NCBI GenBank assembly: GCA_944323725.1
Contig: CALUTP010000041.1
Location: 124,001 to 188,000, forward strand
Direction of reading: 5' to 3'
DNA length: 64,000 nucleotides
DNA from: Candidatus Gastranaerophilales bacterium
GTDB taxonomy: Bacteria; Cyanobacteriota; Vampirovibrionia; Gastranaerophilales; Gastranaerophilaceae
The notes under the pieces: generated by a model
What the model saw: the letters and a program-made list of their open reading frames with translations, nothing else
Told to the model about the DNA's origin: nothing
The model's database searches: none
Shown: positions 7,461 through 16,951 of the stretch, in pieces
Numbering within the stretch: position 1 is the first letter of the stretch
How the letters are laid out: the number at the start of each line of letters is the position of its first letter
Program-made: the position numbers and the translations under genes

Positions 7461-10400
7461 ATGTTTAAAATTGATTGCCTAAGTACAAATGAAAGTTATC
7501 AAAATTTCAAACACGATGTTCAGGCAAAAATATCTTTTGCAGTGACTGGACTTGTAACTTTACTAAGGCTTTTATTAATTCAAAAAACACAAGAAATTTC
7601 AAAGAAAAAAATACTCGTTATTACCTCAACAGAGCAAAATGCACTTAAATACCAGAATGACCTAAAAAAAGCCTATGGAGTAGAATCAAGCATTCTACCA
7701 TTACAAAATATTTCAATGTATGAAAGTGTATCTACAAATGTATATGATTATGCTGAACAAATAAAAATTCTTACAGAAAAACCTGATATAGTGATTACTC
7801 CTGTAAAAACACTCCTTGAGAAATTTCCTGATGAAAATTTTATTAAAAATAATTCAATTGAAATAAAAGTCGGAGATGAAATCAATGTAAAAGAACTAAC
7901 ACAAAAACTGGTAAGTCTAGGCTATAAAAGAGCTACAATGGTATCAGATATCGCAGAATTCAGCATAAGAGGAGATATCATTGATGTATATTCATTTGAT
8001 AGTTTCCCTGTAAGGATTGAATTATGGGGTGATGAAGTTGTTGACCTGAGATATTTTAATAATGAGACACAAAAATCAATCGAAAAAATTAAAGAAACAA
8101 CAATTTTACCTGTATATAAATTTGTTTTAACCGATGAGAATAAGAAAAATTTTAACCTTACGCCTGAACTTTCAGAACAAATCCAAGAGGAGGGCTACTT
8201 TGAAGGAATTGAAGTCTATCAGAGCTATTTTAATTCTAAACTAGTAAGCGCACTTGATTATTTTAAAGATTACATAATTATCACAGATGAATCCCCTGAA
8301 ATTTATGCAAAATATGAATTTCTTGATGAAAATTATGAAAAGCAACTACAAGAAAATTTAAAACTTGGATTAAATTATGAACTCAAAGATAGGAACCATA
8401 TTACTTATGAAGATTTTATAAATAAAATTGCCTGCTTTATAAAAATAGGACTAAATAACTTTCTTGATGGGGAAATGGATGAACTTGTTGAATTTAATAC
8501 TCAACCTGTCAAAAATTTTGCAGCAGACCTTGATGACATAGCTAAATTCATAACTGATAATCAAAAATATAGGATTATTATTGCAACAGATTATCCAGAA
8601 CGAGTAAGAGAGATTTTATCAGAAAGAGAAGTCTTTACAGATATTGAATATTCTGAAAGCATAGCATCTCATGGTGGAATTTTAGAAGATTTTGAAACAA
8701 TAATTCTCACAGATAGAGAACTTTTTAATAAACGCTCTAAAGAAGTGACAACGACAAAGCGTTCTTATTATAAAGAAAAACCAGAATTTATTGAAAGCAT
8801 AAATGATATTAAAGAAGGAGAATATGTTGTCCATAGAATTCATGGGGTAGGTATATATAAAGGTCTTACCCAGCAGGAAATAGATGGTCAGCTAAAAGAT
8901 TACTTAACCATAGAATATGCAAGTAAAGATAAACTCCATATTCCAGCAGAACAAATAAACCTGCTTTGCCGCTACCGAGGTTCAGGTTCTATAAAACCAA
9001 AACTTTCAAGAATGGGCGGAAAAGATTGGGAAAATACAAAAGCAAGGGTAAAAAAAGAAGTTGAACAGGTGGCATATGATTTACTAAGACTATATGCAAG
9101 AAGAAAAATGCAAAAAGGTATTCAATTCCTTCCTGACACAACATGGCAAGTCGAAATGGAAGAAGCCTTTGAATACACAGAGACTCCTGATCAAATGAAA
9201 GCAATAATAGATGTTAAAGAGGATATGGAAAGTGAAAACCCTATGGATAGACTAATCTGTGGGGATGTAGGTTTTGGAAAAACAGAAGTTGCTATGCGTG
9301 CAATATTTAAGGCTGTCACCTCTGGGAAACAAGTTGCAGTAGTAGTTCCAACAACCATACTTGCTCTTCAGCATTATCAGACAATGTCAGAAAGATTCAA
9401 GCCCTTTGGAGTGCAGGTAGAATTGCTATCCCGTTTCAGAACTTCTAAAGAACAAAAAGAAACGATTAAAAACTTAGCAACAGGCAAATGTGATGTAGTG
9501 GTAGGTACTCATAGACTCTTGCAAGATGGGATAATTTTCAAAGATTTAGGATTGCTTGTAATAGATGAAGAACATCGATTTGGAGTAAGACACAAAGAAA
9601 AATTAAAAACAATGAGAGAGAATATAGATATCATTACAATGTCAGCAACACCTATTCCTAGAACTCTTTATATGTCACTGTCAGGAATAAAAGATATGTC
9701 TGTAATTAATACACCTCCTAAAAATAGACTTCCAATTAAGACCTTCGTCGGAGTCTGGAACGAAAATATGGTTAAAAATGCCATAATCCATGAATTAGAT
9801 AGAGAAGGACAGGTGTTCTATTTATATAATCGTGTTGAAACAATAGAAGAATTTAAAATTCAACTTCAACAACTTATTCCAAATGCACGAATAGCCGTAG
9901 GTCATGGTCAAATGGACGAAAAAACTCTTGAACAGGTAATCGTTGATTTTGCAAATCATGAATATGACGTACTGCTAGCTACGACAATTATTGAAAACGG
10001 GATTGACATCCCTAATGCAAACACTATGATAATCCATGATGCAGATCGTTTTGGACTTGCACAGCTATATCAGTTAAGAGGACGAGTAGGACGCTCTCAA
10101 AGACAAGCTTATTGTTATTGTTTTTATAAACGCCAAAAAGAAATGACAAAAGATGCAATCCAAAGATTAAAAGCAATAAAGGAATTTACAACACTTGGAA
10201 GCGGATACCAAATTGCACTAAGAGATGTCGAAATACGCGGAGTAGGTAATATTTTAGGAACCAAACAACATGGACATATGATTAATGTTGGATTTGACAC
10301 ATATTGCGAACTTTTAGAAGAAACCGTAAAAGAAATTCAAGGCGAGCATATAGAACAAGAAGTCTCTACAATTGTAGATATTAACGTGACAGCCTTTATT

Positions 10401-10844
10401 CCAGATGATTGGGTAGGTTCAGCTGAACAGAAAATGATTGAATATAAACGTTTAGCAGATGTTAAAAATGAAATAGAACTCGATTATATCACAGAAGAAT
10501 GGAAAGATAGGTTTGCAAAACCTCCTGAGAGCGTAGAAAATCTTATCAAATTAATTAGAATTAGGCTTGCAGCAAGTGATGTTAAAATCTCAGTAATTAG
10601 AGAAACTGCTGATAATATAAGAATTTACACACCTTATACTAAACCTGAATGGCAAATAATCCAAAAAGGCCTGCCATCTAACATTTTAAAAAGAATAAAA
10701 TTTACAATAGCTCCAACTGCCTGTCAAGAAGGCAATTCCATTTTGCTTTTGAATAATTCATATATGAATTTTGATGAAGTATTTAACATTTTAATAGATT
10801 TGTTTTATTATATACATAAAATTAGTCACGATTACACAAAATAA
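7461..10844 (+). CDS. mfd: transcription-repair coupling factor Mfd
   Basis: A 1127-residue SF2 ATPase that removes RNA polymerase stalled at lesions and recruits UvrA. The order is the usual one: an N-terminal UvrB-like module (about 1-320), then the RNA-polymerase interaction domain (YVVHRIHGVGIYKGL, about 455-470). The translocase follows with Walker A GDVGFGKT (Lys607), DEEH (702-705), MSATPIPRTLYMS and LRGRVGRSQRQAY. The C-terminal TRCF domain runs to about 1110. Length is normal. It is followed 16 nt later by a parvulin gene on the same strand. Confidence 0.97.
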   Translation: MFKIDCLSTNESYQNFKHDVQAKISFAVTGLVTLLRLLLIQKTQEISKKKILVITSTEQNALKYQNDLKKAYGVESSILPLQNISMYESVSTNVYDYAEQIKILTEKPDIVITPVKTLLEKFPDENFIKNNSIEIKVGDEINVKELTQKLVSLGYKRATMVSDIAEFSIRGDIIDVYSFDSFPVRIELWGDEVVDLRYFNNETQKSIEKIKETTILPVYKFVLTDENKKNFNLTPELSEQIQEEGYFEGIEVYQSYFNSKLVSALDYFKDYIIITDESPEIYAKYEFLDENYEKQLQENLKLGLNYELKDRNHITYEDFINKIACFIKIGLNNFLDGEMDELVEFNTQPVKNFAADLDDIAKFITDNQKYRIIIATDYPERVREILSEREVFTDIEYSESIASHGGILEDFETIILTDRELFNKRSKEVTTTKRSYYKEKPEFIESINDIKEGEYVVHRIHGVGIYKGLTQQEIDGQLKDYLTIEYASKDKLHIPAEQINLLCRYRGSGSIKPKLSRMGGKDWENTKARVKKEVEQVAYDLLRLYARRKMQKGIQFLPDTTWQVEMEEAFEYTETPDQMKAIIDVKEDMESENPMDRLICGDVGFGKTEVAMRAIFKAVTSGKQVAVVVPTTILALQHYQTMSERFKPFGVQVELLSRFRTSKEQKETIKNLATGKCDVVVGTHRLLQDGIIFKDLGLLVIDEEHRFGVRHKEKLKTMRENIDIITMSATPIPRTLYMSLSGIKDMSVINTPPKNRLPIKTFVGVWNENMVKNAIIHELDREGQVFYLYNRVETIEEFKIQLQQLIPNARIAVGHGQMDEKTLEQVIVDFANHEYDVLLATTIIENGIDIPNANTMIIHDADRFGLAQLYQLRGRVGRSQRQAYCYCFYKRQKEMTKDAIQRLKAIKEFTTLGSGYQIALRDVEIRGVGNILGTKQHGHMINVGFDTYCELLEETVKEIQGEHIEQEVSTIVDINVTAFIPDDWVGSAEQKMIEYKRLADVKNEIELDYITEEWKDRFAKPPESVENLIKLIRIRLAASDVKISVIRETADNIRIYTPYTKPEWQIIQKGLPSNILKRIKFTIAPTACQEGNSILLLNNSYMNFDEVFNILIDLFYYIHKISHDYTK

Positions 10845-10860
10845 AAGAAAGAGAGAGTTT

Positions 10861-12015
10861 ATGAAAGGGAAAAAATTACTTGCAACCATTGCATTATCAG
10901 CAATCCTATTTACCGGCTGCGGTATTAAATCTGCTCAGACAATTATTAAAGTTAACGACAAAAAAATAACTCAAGCTCAATTTGACGAAAACTTTAATAA
11001 ACAAACTAATAACGGCATGATTGCACAACTAGGAATTAATTTAAAAGACGGTAAAAACAACTTTTTATATTATTTGATTAAAGAGAGAGTTGTAAGTGAA
11101 CTTATCGTAAAAGAACTTATTAATCAGGAAATTGACAGAAGAGATATCAAAGTTACAAAAGATGACGTTGATAATGCAATAAAAGAGATTGTAGACAAAG
11201 TAGGCTCAAAAGAACAATTAGAACAAATTCTTAAACAAAATGGCATTTCAGCATCAGATTTTAGAAAAGATTTAACTCAAGAAGTTAAAATGAAAAAACT
11301 TGCAAAAGAACTTGGCAACAGCGATGTATCCGATGCAGAAGCAAAGAAATATTACAATGAAAATATCAAAAAATTCAAATATCCTGAAAAAGTTAGAGCA
11401 GCTCATATCCTCATCGCTGTAAATCCTCAAGAAATTGAAGAAATTATTACTTCAAATAAAGAAAATGCAGGACTTTCCAAAGAAGAAATCTCAAAGAAAG
11501 TAAATGAAGAAATTGCATCTAAAAAAGCTAAAGCAGAAAAAGTTTTAGCTGAAGTAAAAAAAGATCCATCACAATTTGCTAAAGTTGCAAAAGAAAACTC
11601 AGATGATACAACAACTGCTGTAAAAGGTGGAGAATTAGGCTTCTTCTCAGCTCAAGAAATGGTTCCTGAATTTTCAAAAGCAGCATTTTCAATGAAACCA
11701 AATACTATTTCAGGTATTGTCCAAACTCAATTCGGTTATCACATCATTATGGTAACAGATAGAATGGCTGCAGGACAAGAACCATTTGAAAAAGTTAAAA
11801 ATGATATCAAAGGCTATTTACAAAACCAAAAACAACTTCAACTAATTGATAATCTTGTTGAATCTTTGAAGAAAAATGCAAAAATTGAATATGTAAACAG
11901 CGAATTTGATCCAGCAAATATTCAAAAAGAAGTTCAATCTGAAATAAGAGAAAGCGGAGAAAAAGCAAAACAATTAAAAGAAAATGCTGAAAAAAAAGAA
12001 GCTGATAAAAAATAA
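10861..12015 (+). CDS. lipoprotein peptidyl-prolyl isomerase (PrsA/SurA-like parvulin)
   Basis: A 384-residue envelope foldase. The signal peptide ends in the lipobox LFTGC with Cys20 as the lipid-modified residue. A SurA-N-like helical region (about 40-170) precedes one parvulin domain (about 176-302). That domain starts VRAAHILIAV (His182) and contains GGELGFFSAQEMVPEF and QFGYHIIMVTDR, the family signatures. A charged helical tail rich in Lys and Glu closes the protein. It probably helps fold exported proteins outside the cytoplasmic membrane. It is 16 nt after mfd and is ended by a strong terminator. PrsA-like fits better than SurA because it has one parvulin domain and a lipid anchor. 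Confidence 0.9.
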   Translation: MKGKKLLATIALSAILFTGCGIKSAQTIIKVNDKKITQAQFDENFNKQTNNGMIAQLGINLKDGKNNFLYYLIKERVVSELIVKELINQEIDRRDIKVTKDDVDNAIKEIVDKVGSKEQLEQILKQNGISASDFRKDLTQEVKMKKLAKELGNSDVSDAEAKKYYNENIKKFKYPEKVRAAHILIAVNPQEIEEIITSNKENAGLSKEEISKKVNEEIASKKAKAEKVLAEVKKDPSQFAKVAKENSDDTTTAVKGGELGFFSAQEMVPEFSKAAFSMKPNTISGIVQTQFGYHIIMVTDRMAAGQEPFEKVKNDIKGYLQNQKQLQLIDNLVESLKKNAKIEYVNSEFDPANIQKEVQSEIRESGEKAKQLKENAEKKEADKK

Positions 12016-12030
12016 TTTAAATTTAAAAAC

Positions 12031-12062
12031 AAAAAACGGATGAAAAATTTCATCCGTTTTTT
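12031..12062 (+). terminator. intrinsic terminator after the parvulin gene
   Basis: AAAAACGGATGAAA pairs with TTTCATCCGTTTTT around a tiny loop, followed by TTGTTTT. Confidence 0.9.
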
Positions 12063-12087
12063 GTTTTAATATAATTTTCTTTACCAA

Positions 12088-12127
12088 CAAAAATACCGTC
12101 TTGTTTATTACCAAGACGGTATTTTTA
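12088..12127 (-). terminator. terminator facing the HEAT-repeat gene
   Basis: AAAATACCGTCTTG and CAAGACGGTATTTT form a 14-bp stem. It lies just downstream of the minus-strand HEAT gene and has T runs on both strands, so it may act in both directions. Confidence 0.8.
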
Positions 12128-12150
12128 TATCCTTTTTGCTATTACCGGAG

Positions 12151-13008
12151 TTAGAAAGTTGTAACAGGTTTTTTCTGAGCTGTAGCACCAGGAATAGATT
12201 GCCAGTTAGCTGCCATAATCTTTTTGAAAGATTTTAAAGCTGTATCTTCTAATTCACCAAGTTCTTCAGCCTCCATAATTAATTCTCTTAACGGAAGCAA
12301 TGCTCTCTGGTCTCGAAGAACACCTAATGCAGCTGCTGCACCTGCTCTTACTAATTCATTTTCATTACGGTTTTTCATAACATCAATTAACGCAGGAACA
12401 GCTTTAGTATCATTTAGTTTACCCAAAGAAGTTACTGCATAAATTCTTACGTTAACCCATTCGTCATATAACATGTTGATAACCTTATCAACAGCTTTTT
12501 TATTTCCGATTTCACCCAATGCTCTTGTTGCATCGCATCGAACATTAACTTTTTCATGATCCAAAGAATCAATCAAAGCATCAGTCGCAACATCACCAAT
12601 TTCTATAAGAGCATCTGTAGCTGTAATACATACCTGAGGATTTTCGTCATTAAGAGCTTCTACTAGAGGTTCTACAACAATTGCACCGCCTAAACGTCCT
12701 AATGCTCTTGCTGCACGAACTCTTACATCAACATTTCTATCTTCTCTTAATGATTCAATCAAGTGAATTGTAGCTTTAGAATCACCAAGTTCCCCCAATG
12801 CTCTCGCTGCATATAAACGAACAGAACCATTTTTATCGTGTTTTAAAACATCAATCAATGGTTCAACAGCTTTTGAATCACCCATCTCACCTAGGATACG
12901 GGCTGCATTGTATCTAACTTTTTCGGAATTACTAGTTTTTAAGTCCATTAACAATTCGTCAAATGATTTTTTAACTTGTTTTTTCTTACTGTTCACACTA
13001 ATTGTCAT
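12151..13008 (-). CDS. HEAT-repeat protein (PBS-lyase-like repeats)
   Basis: A 285-residue alpha-solenoid made almost wholly of about 31-residue HEAT repeats. Each reads like VRYNAARILGEMGDSKAVEPLI, a pattern known from PBS-lyase HEAT repeats. About seven or eight units run from residue 20 to 250. Residues 1-15 are basic, and the tail (TAQKKPVTTF) is unstructured-looking. In photosynthetic cyanobacteria such repeats occur in phycobilin lyases CpcE/F, but no lyase partner or phycobiliprotein is nearby. A general protein-binding scaffold is the safer reading. A strong GGAGG precedes the ATG. It appears monocistronic with its own terminator. Confidence 0.85.
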   Translation of the reverse strand: MTISVNSKKKQVKKSFDELLMDLKTSNSEKVRYNAARILGEMGDSKAVEPLIDVLKHDKNGSVRLYAARALGELGDSKATIHLIESLREDRNVDVRVRAARALGRLGGAIVVEPLVEALNDENPQVCITATDALIEIGDVATDALIDSLDHEKVNVRCDATRALGEIGNKKAVDKVINMLYDEWVNVRIYAVTSLGKLNDTKAVPALIDVMKNRNENELVRAGAAAALGVLRDQRALLPLRELIMEAEELGELEDTALKSFKKIMAANWQSIPGATAQKKPVTTF

Positions 13009-13363
13009 TAATTTTCCTCCGACACTACAATAAAATTTCTACACCTACTTATTTATAAAAAATTTTTGTAGAAATTTATTGCCTGTTTTCCTTTTTTATA
13101 TTAAACATTTGTAACATTTACTAATTTATCCTTAATAATTGCTGGTGATGTCTTCTGATTTTCCGGTTTATAAGGGGTTATGTCTTTTTTACCGTAAATC
13201 ATATTAAGGGTAACACTCACACTTTATACTATCAATATAACATATTTTTTGAACAATTTCTTAATTCATTTATATTATTTATGCAAATTTAATGATTGTT
13301 TTTTTAACATAATGTTTAATTCAATAATATACACATGGTTTTTGTAACATAACTTTACATATA
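13009..13363. other. 355-nt intergenic region
   Basis: AT-rich sequence between two minus-strand genes, presumably holding the HEAT gene promoter. A possible 33-codon frame on the minus strand (13101-13202) lacks a ribosome binding site, so I do not call it. No tRNA, repeat or clear hairpin was seen. Confidence 0.4.
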
Positions 13364-15022
13364 CTACTTACTATTGATAGTAATAACAAACTCGCTGCCT
13401 TTTCCAACTTCACTGTTTACAATAATTTTGCCATTATGCTTTTCGATTATTTTTGCAGAAATCGCTAACCCAAGCCCTGTGCCAACTCCTACTCCTTTTG
13501 TTGTATATCCGGCTGTAAAAATTTTATTAATTTCATCTTTAGAAATTCCTTTTCCTGTGTCTTTTACGCTCACAGTCAAAGTTTTACCCTGATAATTTGT
13601 AGTAATTGTAATTGTTCCTTTTCCATCAATTGCTTGACAAGCATTAACTAAAATATTTGTAAACACTTGATTAAGCATATTTGGATAACATTTTATCAGA
13701 GGCAATTCTCCATAATTTTTTATAATTTCTATTCTATTTTTAGTTTCGTGACGAATCAAATCCAGTGTCAAATCAAGCTCTTTGTTAATATCAGCTTCTT
13801 GAAGCTCAGCCTCATCAAGCCTTACGAACTTTTTAAGTGAGGTAACTATATTACTTATACGCTGAATTGCCTCGCTGTCAATTTGGTTGATTTCCTGCAT
13901 TATACCTGCAATTTCAGTATCATTTATTTGAGGTATGAGCTTTGATAAAAGTCCATTATTTGATTTAATAGATGCTACAGGCGTATTAATTTCATGTGCA
14001 ACCCCAGCAACTAATTGACCTAAAGATGCCATTTTTTCTGAATTAATTAATTGAATCTGGGTTTCTTTAAGTTCTTTCATTGCACTTTTTAATTCTTTGA
14101 CAGTTTGGATATTCTTCTGATACAGTTCTGCTCTTATAATTGCGTTACCTAATTGAAATGAAATTGCCTCTAAAATTTCTACTTCTTCATTAAGTTCTCG
14201 TTTTTGGCGACTCAGCAAAACTATTACCCCAAGAAGCTTTTGCATATGAAAAACTGGAACTACAATTCGCATAACTGGTTGTTTAAACGGCGATGCATTA
14301 ATATATTCTTTAAGGCAATGCACAATCGAAATTTTATTATTTTGAATAGTACTAAAAGTTTCACTATCAAAGGAAATTGGAGACATTTGTGAAAGTTTTT
14401 CAGAACCATAAATTTCAACAATTTTAAAAGCTTTATTTTCATACTTTGCAAAATAAGCTTTAAAAGCTCCGAACATAATTGAAAGTTCTGTTAACGCTGA
14501 ATTAAGAATTTTTGAAATGTCCATAGATTCCCTAATTGTATTTGTAACTTTATTAATTAGGGCAATTCTTATAGCTTGCGACTGAGCTTTTTGCTTAATA
14601 TTTTGCAAATCTTCATTTTCATCAGTAAGTTTTTTTAAGTCTGCAATTAATTTTTTATTCTTTTTTTCTTCCTTAATTAATTCTGTTTTAGCACTTACAT
14701 CAGAGAAGAAAAATATTGAATATTTACCTTTTTTTATAACTGTTAAATCATAATATAAGATTTTATCTCTGCTATGTTGATATGAAACACACGCAAAAAA
14801 GTTCTCTTTACAATTTAGCGCATGATATATAGGAGAATAGTTTTCAAGGTTTTCACTATTAAGTGGACAAATATCAAAATTAGCCTTATGCGAAAACTTT
14901 TTTAAATCAGAAAATTCAGCAAACCATCTTTTAAATGTATAGTTTTCATAAACTGGTTCATTTTTTGAATTGATTATAATTACAGCATCTCTAAACTGAT
15001 TAAAAATATCAAACTTTCTCAT
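13364..15022 (-). CDS. cytosolic sensor histidine kinase with PAS-like and GAF domains
   Basis: A 552-residue kinase without membrane segments. Residues 1-110 look PAS-like (AVIIINSKNEPVYENY). A coiled coil follows (about 110-150), then a GAF-type domain (about 155-300). The HisKA dimerisation helix has H343 in GVAHEINTPVASI, the phosphorylated His of the H-box. The ATPase domain has the N-box (QVFTNILVNACQAI), G1 (VKDTGKGIS) and G2 (GTGLGLAI) motifs. It should autophosphorylate and pass phosphate to a response regulator. No regulator gene lies beside it, so it is an orphan here. The signal is unknown. A TATAAT box ends 7 nt before the ATG. Confidence 0.9.
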   Translation of the reverse strand: MRKFDIFNQFRDAVIIINSKNEPVYENYTFKRWFAEFSDLKKFSHKANFDICPLNSENLENYSPIYHALNCKENFFACVSYQHSRDKILYYDLTVIKKGKYSIFFFSDVSAKTELIKEEKKNKKLIADLKKLTDENEDLQNIKQKAQSQAIRIALINKVTNTIRESMDISKILNSALTELSIMFGAFKAYFAKYENKAFKIVEIYGSEKLSQMSPISFDSETFSTIQNNKISIVHCLKEYINASPFKQPVMRIVVPVFHMQKLLGVIVLLSRQKRELNEEVEILEAISFQLGNAIIRAELYQKNIQTVKELKSAMKELKETQIQLINSEKMASLGQLVAGVAHEINTPVASIKSNNGLLSKLIPQINDTEIAGIMQEINQIDSEAIQRISNIVTSLKKFVRLDEAELQEADINKELDLTLDLIRHETKNRIEIIKNYGELPLIKCYPNMLNQVFTNILVNACQAIDGKGTITITTNYQGKTLTVSVKDTGKGISKDEINKIFTAGYTTKGVGVGTGLGLAISAKIIEKHNGKIIVNSEVGKGSEFVITINSK

Positions 15023-15029
15023 AATTAAT

Positions 15030-15035
15030 ATTATA
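15030..15035 (-). promoter_or_regulatory. -10 box of the sensor kinase gene
   Basis: TATAAT on the minus strand, 7 nt before the ATG at 15022, with no ribosome binding site between. Possibly leaderless. Confidence 0.45.
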
Positions 15036-15107
15036 AATTACGAGTAAATAACAGGCAATTTGTAAAACAAGATTAATCAATTACGTAAAAAATTATTCAC
15101 TATTAAG

Positions 15108-15968
15108 TTAAAGAATCAAATCAAAACTTAGATTTTCCACAATAGTCTGAATATTAATATTTAATTTTAATTCACGCTTTGCTTTTTCAACAGAATTTAT
15201 ATCACGTATAAATTTAATTTTTAAAACTCTATTTTGAATATTTGATTTCAATAATTCAGTCATATAATTCTGAATTTGGTTAAATATAACTTGAGGATCA
15301 TTATCTTTTACTAGACTCAAAAGATTATCATTCAGATCTAAAACTTGATTTCTTTCAATAGATAAGTAGTCCTCCATTACATCTTTTACAAGCGAAAAAT
15401 CTCTATTTTCTTCTTCAAAAGATGGAACAAAAAAACATTGTGCTCTTGAAATAACTGTTGAAATCATATCAGACTTATCATTTGTTAAAAAGAAAAAAGT
15501 AGTTCTTTCAGGTGGCTCTTCAAAAGTTTTCAAAAGAGCATTTGCAGTAGGTTCTTGAAAATTATTTTCATTCAACCCGCATACATTTCCATCCTTATCT
15601 TTATCGCAGAAAATTAAAACTCTATGATAATCAGAACTAACAAGTAAATCATTTTTTATCATCCTCGCTTGATCGATAGATATAACTTGTTTTGAATCAT
15701 CATTAGCAGGCTTATTATCAACTTTTGAAATAGTAAGTACAGCGGGATGAGTATTTTCTTTAATCCACTTACAATTAAGACAATTACAATCAGATGTATG
15801 AGTACCTGTACAATTTAGCATACGTGCAATTTCAAGCGCCAAATCATACTGAGCCTGAATATCAGTTCCGTAAAAAAGAATACAATGTGCAATATTTTTA
15901 TCAGGATTTTCAATACCTTTAGTAAAATACTTCATTAAAAAAGGATATCTATCATCTAAAAAAGGCAT
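15108..15968 (-). CDS. holB: DNA polymerase III subunit delta'
   Basis: A 286-residue clamp-loader subunit. The N-terminal AAA+ region reads HCILFYGTDIQAQYDLALEI; the P-loop lacks the GKT lysine, as is normal for delta'. A zinc-binding cluster CNCLNCKW (about residues 60-67) follows. The box NALLKTFEEPPERTTFFFLT and SRAQCF are the typical family signatures. The C-terminal domain is short, so the protein is a little below the usual 320-330. The start overlaps holA by 17 nt, with GGAGGTGG inside holA as ribosome binding site. The two delta subunits are therefore made together. Confidence 0.9.
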   Translation of the reverse strand: MPFLDDRYPFLMKYFTKGIENPDKNIAHCILFYGTDIQAQYDLALEIARMLNCTGTHTSDCNCLNCKWIKENTHPAVLTISKVDNKPANDDSKQVISIDQARMIKNDLLVSSDYHRVLIFCDKDKDGNVCGLNENNFQEPTANALLKTFEEPPERTTFFFLTNDKSDMISTVISRAQCFFVPSFEEENRDFSLVKDVMEDYLSIERNQVLDLNDNLLSLVKDNDPQVIFNQIQNYMTELLKSNIQNRVLKIKFIRDINSVEKAKRELKLNINIQTIVENLSFDLIL

Positions 15969-16908
15969 TTTCCACCTCCGCTTCAGGATTTTGGGATAAT
16001 CCAGATTTAATCCTATATTCAGCTTCTGTTATATTTTTCTTTAATTTGACTAAATCTTTTAAACTTGTTTTTTTAAGCTTTTGAATAGTTAATTTAACAA
16101 CATACTCGTGTTGACCGGTTAATTTTGAAAGTTCAAAAGGAGAATAAACTGAAGCTTTTGCTTTAAGAATTATCCATCTTCTGACCATAGTCTGCAAGGT
16201 AGAAACTATCTCAAGACAATATTTTTTATCTAAAAGTTTCCTATACTCTTTCAATGCTTTATCCTTTTGACCTTCCATAAGATAATCAGAAAAAGCAAAC
16301 AAATCCTCATTAGAAATACAAATTTCTTTCACCATATCTGCAGTAACTAATTCATTTGGATACGCCATAAGCTGAAGTTTGTCCATTTCTGTATCAAGCT
16401 GCCGAAGGTTATTCCCAATTTGAATTATCATAGCAGTCAAGGCATCTGACGTCATTTTCAAACCCTTTGACTTTGCATTCTTTTTTAGCCAGTCTTCAAG
16501 CTCAGCTGTTTTATAACTAGGAATAAGCTGAAATTCCTTTGTGTTATATTTCGCAAGAGTTTTAAATAATTTTTTGCGTGTATCGAGCTTTTTCCCTTCA
16601 TCTCTTGGAAGTTGAGCGATAAAAACAATATCCAGACTCTCATTATTATTTTCAAGAGCCGAAATAATTTCTTTCATCTCTTTATCTTCAAAAGTTTTAG
16701 AAAAATAACTAAGACAATTTATGACAATAAGCATTTTTCCAAACATCATAGGCTGAGTCCTTAATATAGAAATTAATTCAGGAAACTTTGGATTATCATA
16801 AGTTTTAAAACTCATTTCAAGAAAATTTTTATCAAGAGTTTTTTTCAACTTTTCAACTTCTTTTTCTATATTAAAATCTTCTTCACCGTAGAAAAAATAT
16901 ATTGCCAT
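15952..16908 (-). CDS. holA: DNA polymerase III subunit delta
   Basis: A 318-residue HolA, the subunit that opens the sliding clamp. It begins MAIYFFYGEEDFNIEKEVEK, the typical start. The clamp-binding stretch MMFGKMLIVINCLSYF is at about 54-70 and the lid-type region NLRQLDTEMDKL at about 160. The C-terminal collar domain has MVRRWIILKAKA and LSQNPEAEVENAFFR. A TATAAT box lies 6 nt before the ATG, directly after the terminator of the ROK kinase gene. The gene therefore starts a new transcript with holB. Confidence 0.92.
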   Translation of the reverse strand: MAIYFFYGEEDFNIEKEVEKLKKTLDKNFLEMSFKTYDNPKFPELISILRTQPMMFGKMLIVINCLSYFSKTFEDKEMKEIISALENNNESLDIVFIAQLPRDEGKKLDTRKKLFKTLAKYNTKEFQLIPSYKTAELEDWLKKNAKSKGLKMTSDALTAMIIQIGNNLRQLDTEMDKLQLMAYPNELVTADMVKEICISNEDLFAFSDYLMEGQKDKALKEYRKLLDKKYCLEIVSTLQTMVRRWIILKAKASVYSPFELSKLTGQHEYVVKLTIQKLKKTSLKDLVKLKKNITEAEYRIKSGLSQNPEAEVENAFFR

Positions 16909-16914
16909 AATATT

Positions 16915-16920
16915 ATTATA
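16915..16920 (-). promoter_or_regulatory. -10 box of holA
   Basis: TATAAT on the minus strand, separated from the holA ATG by only AATATT. There is no ribosome binding site, so the transcript is probably leaderless. Confidence 0.5.
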
Positions 16921-16924
16921 ATAT

Positions 16925-16948
16925 AAAAAGCCTCAAAAGGAGGCTTTA
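16925..16948 (-). terminator. intrinsic terminator after the ROK kinase
   Basis: On the minus strand AAAGCCTCC...GAGGCTTTTTAT forms a GC-rich 8-bp stem with a T run. Confidence 0.8.
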
Positions 16949-16951
16949 AAA

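Noticed and set aside
13101-13202. A 33-codon minus-strand frame in the gap upstream of the sensor kinase gene's 3' end
   Set aside because: No ribosome binding site, no promoter at usable spacing and no recognisable motif; chance frames of this length are common in AT-rich DNA.
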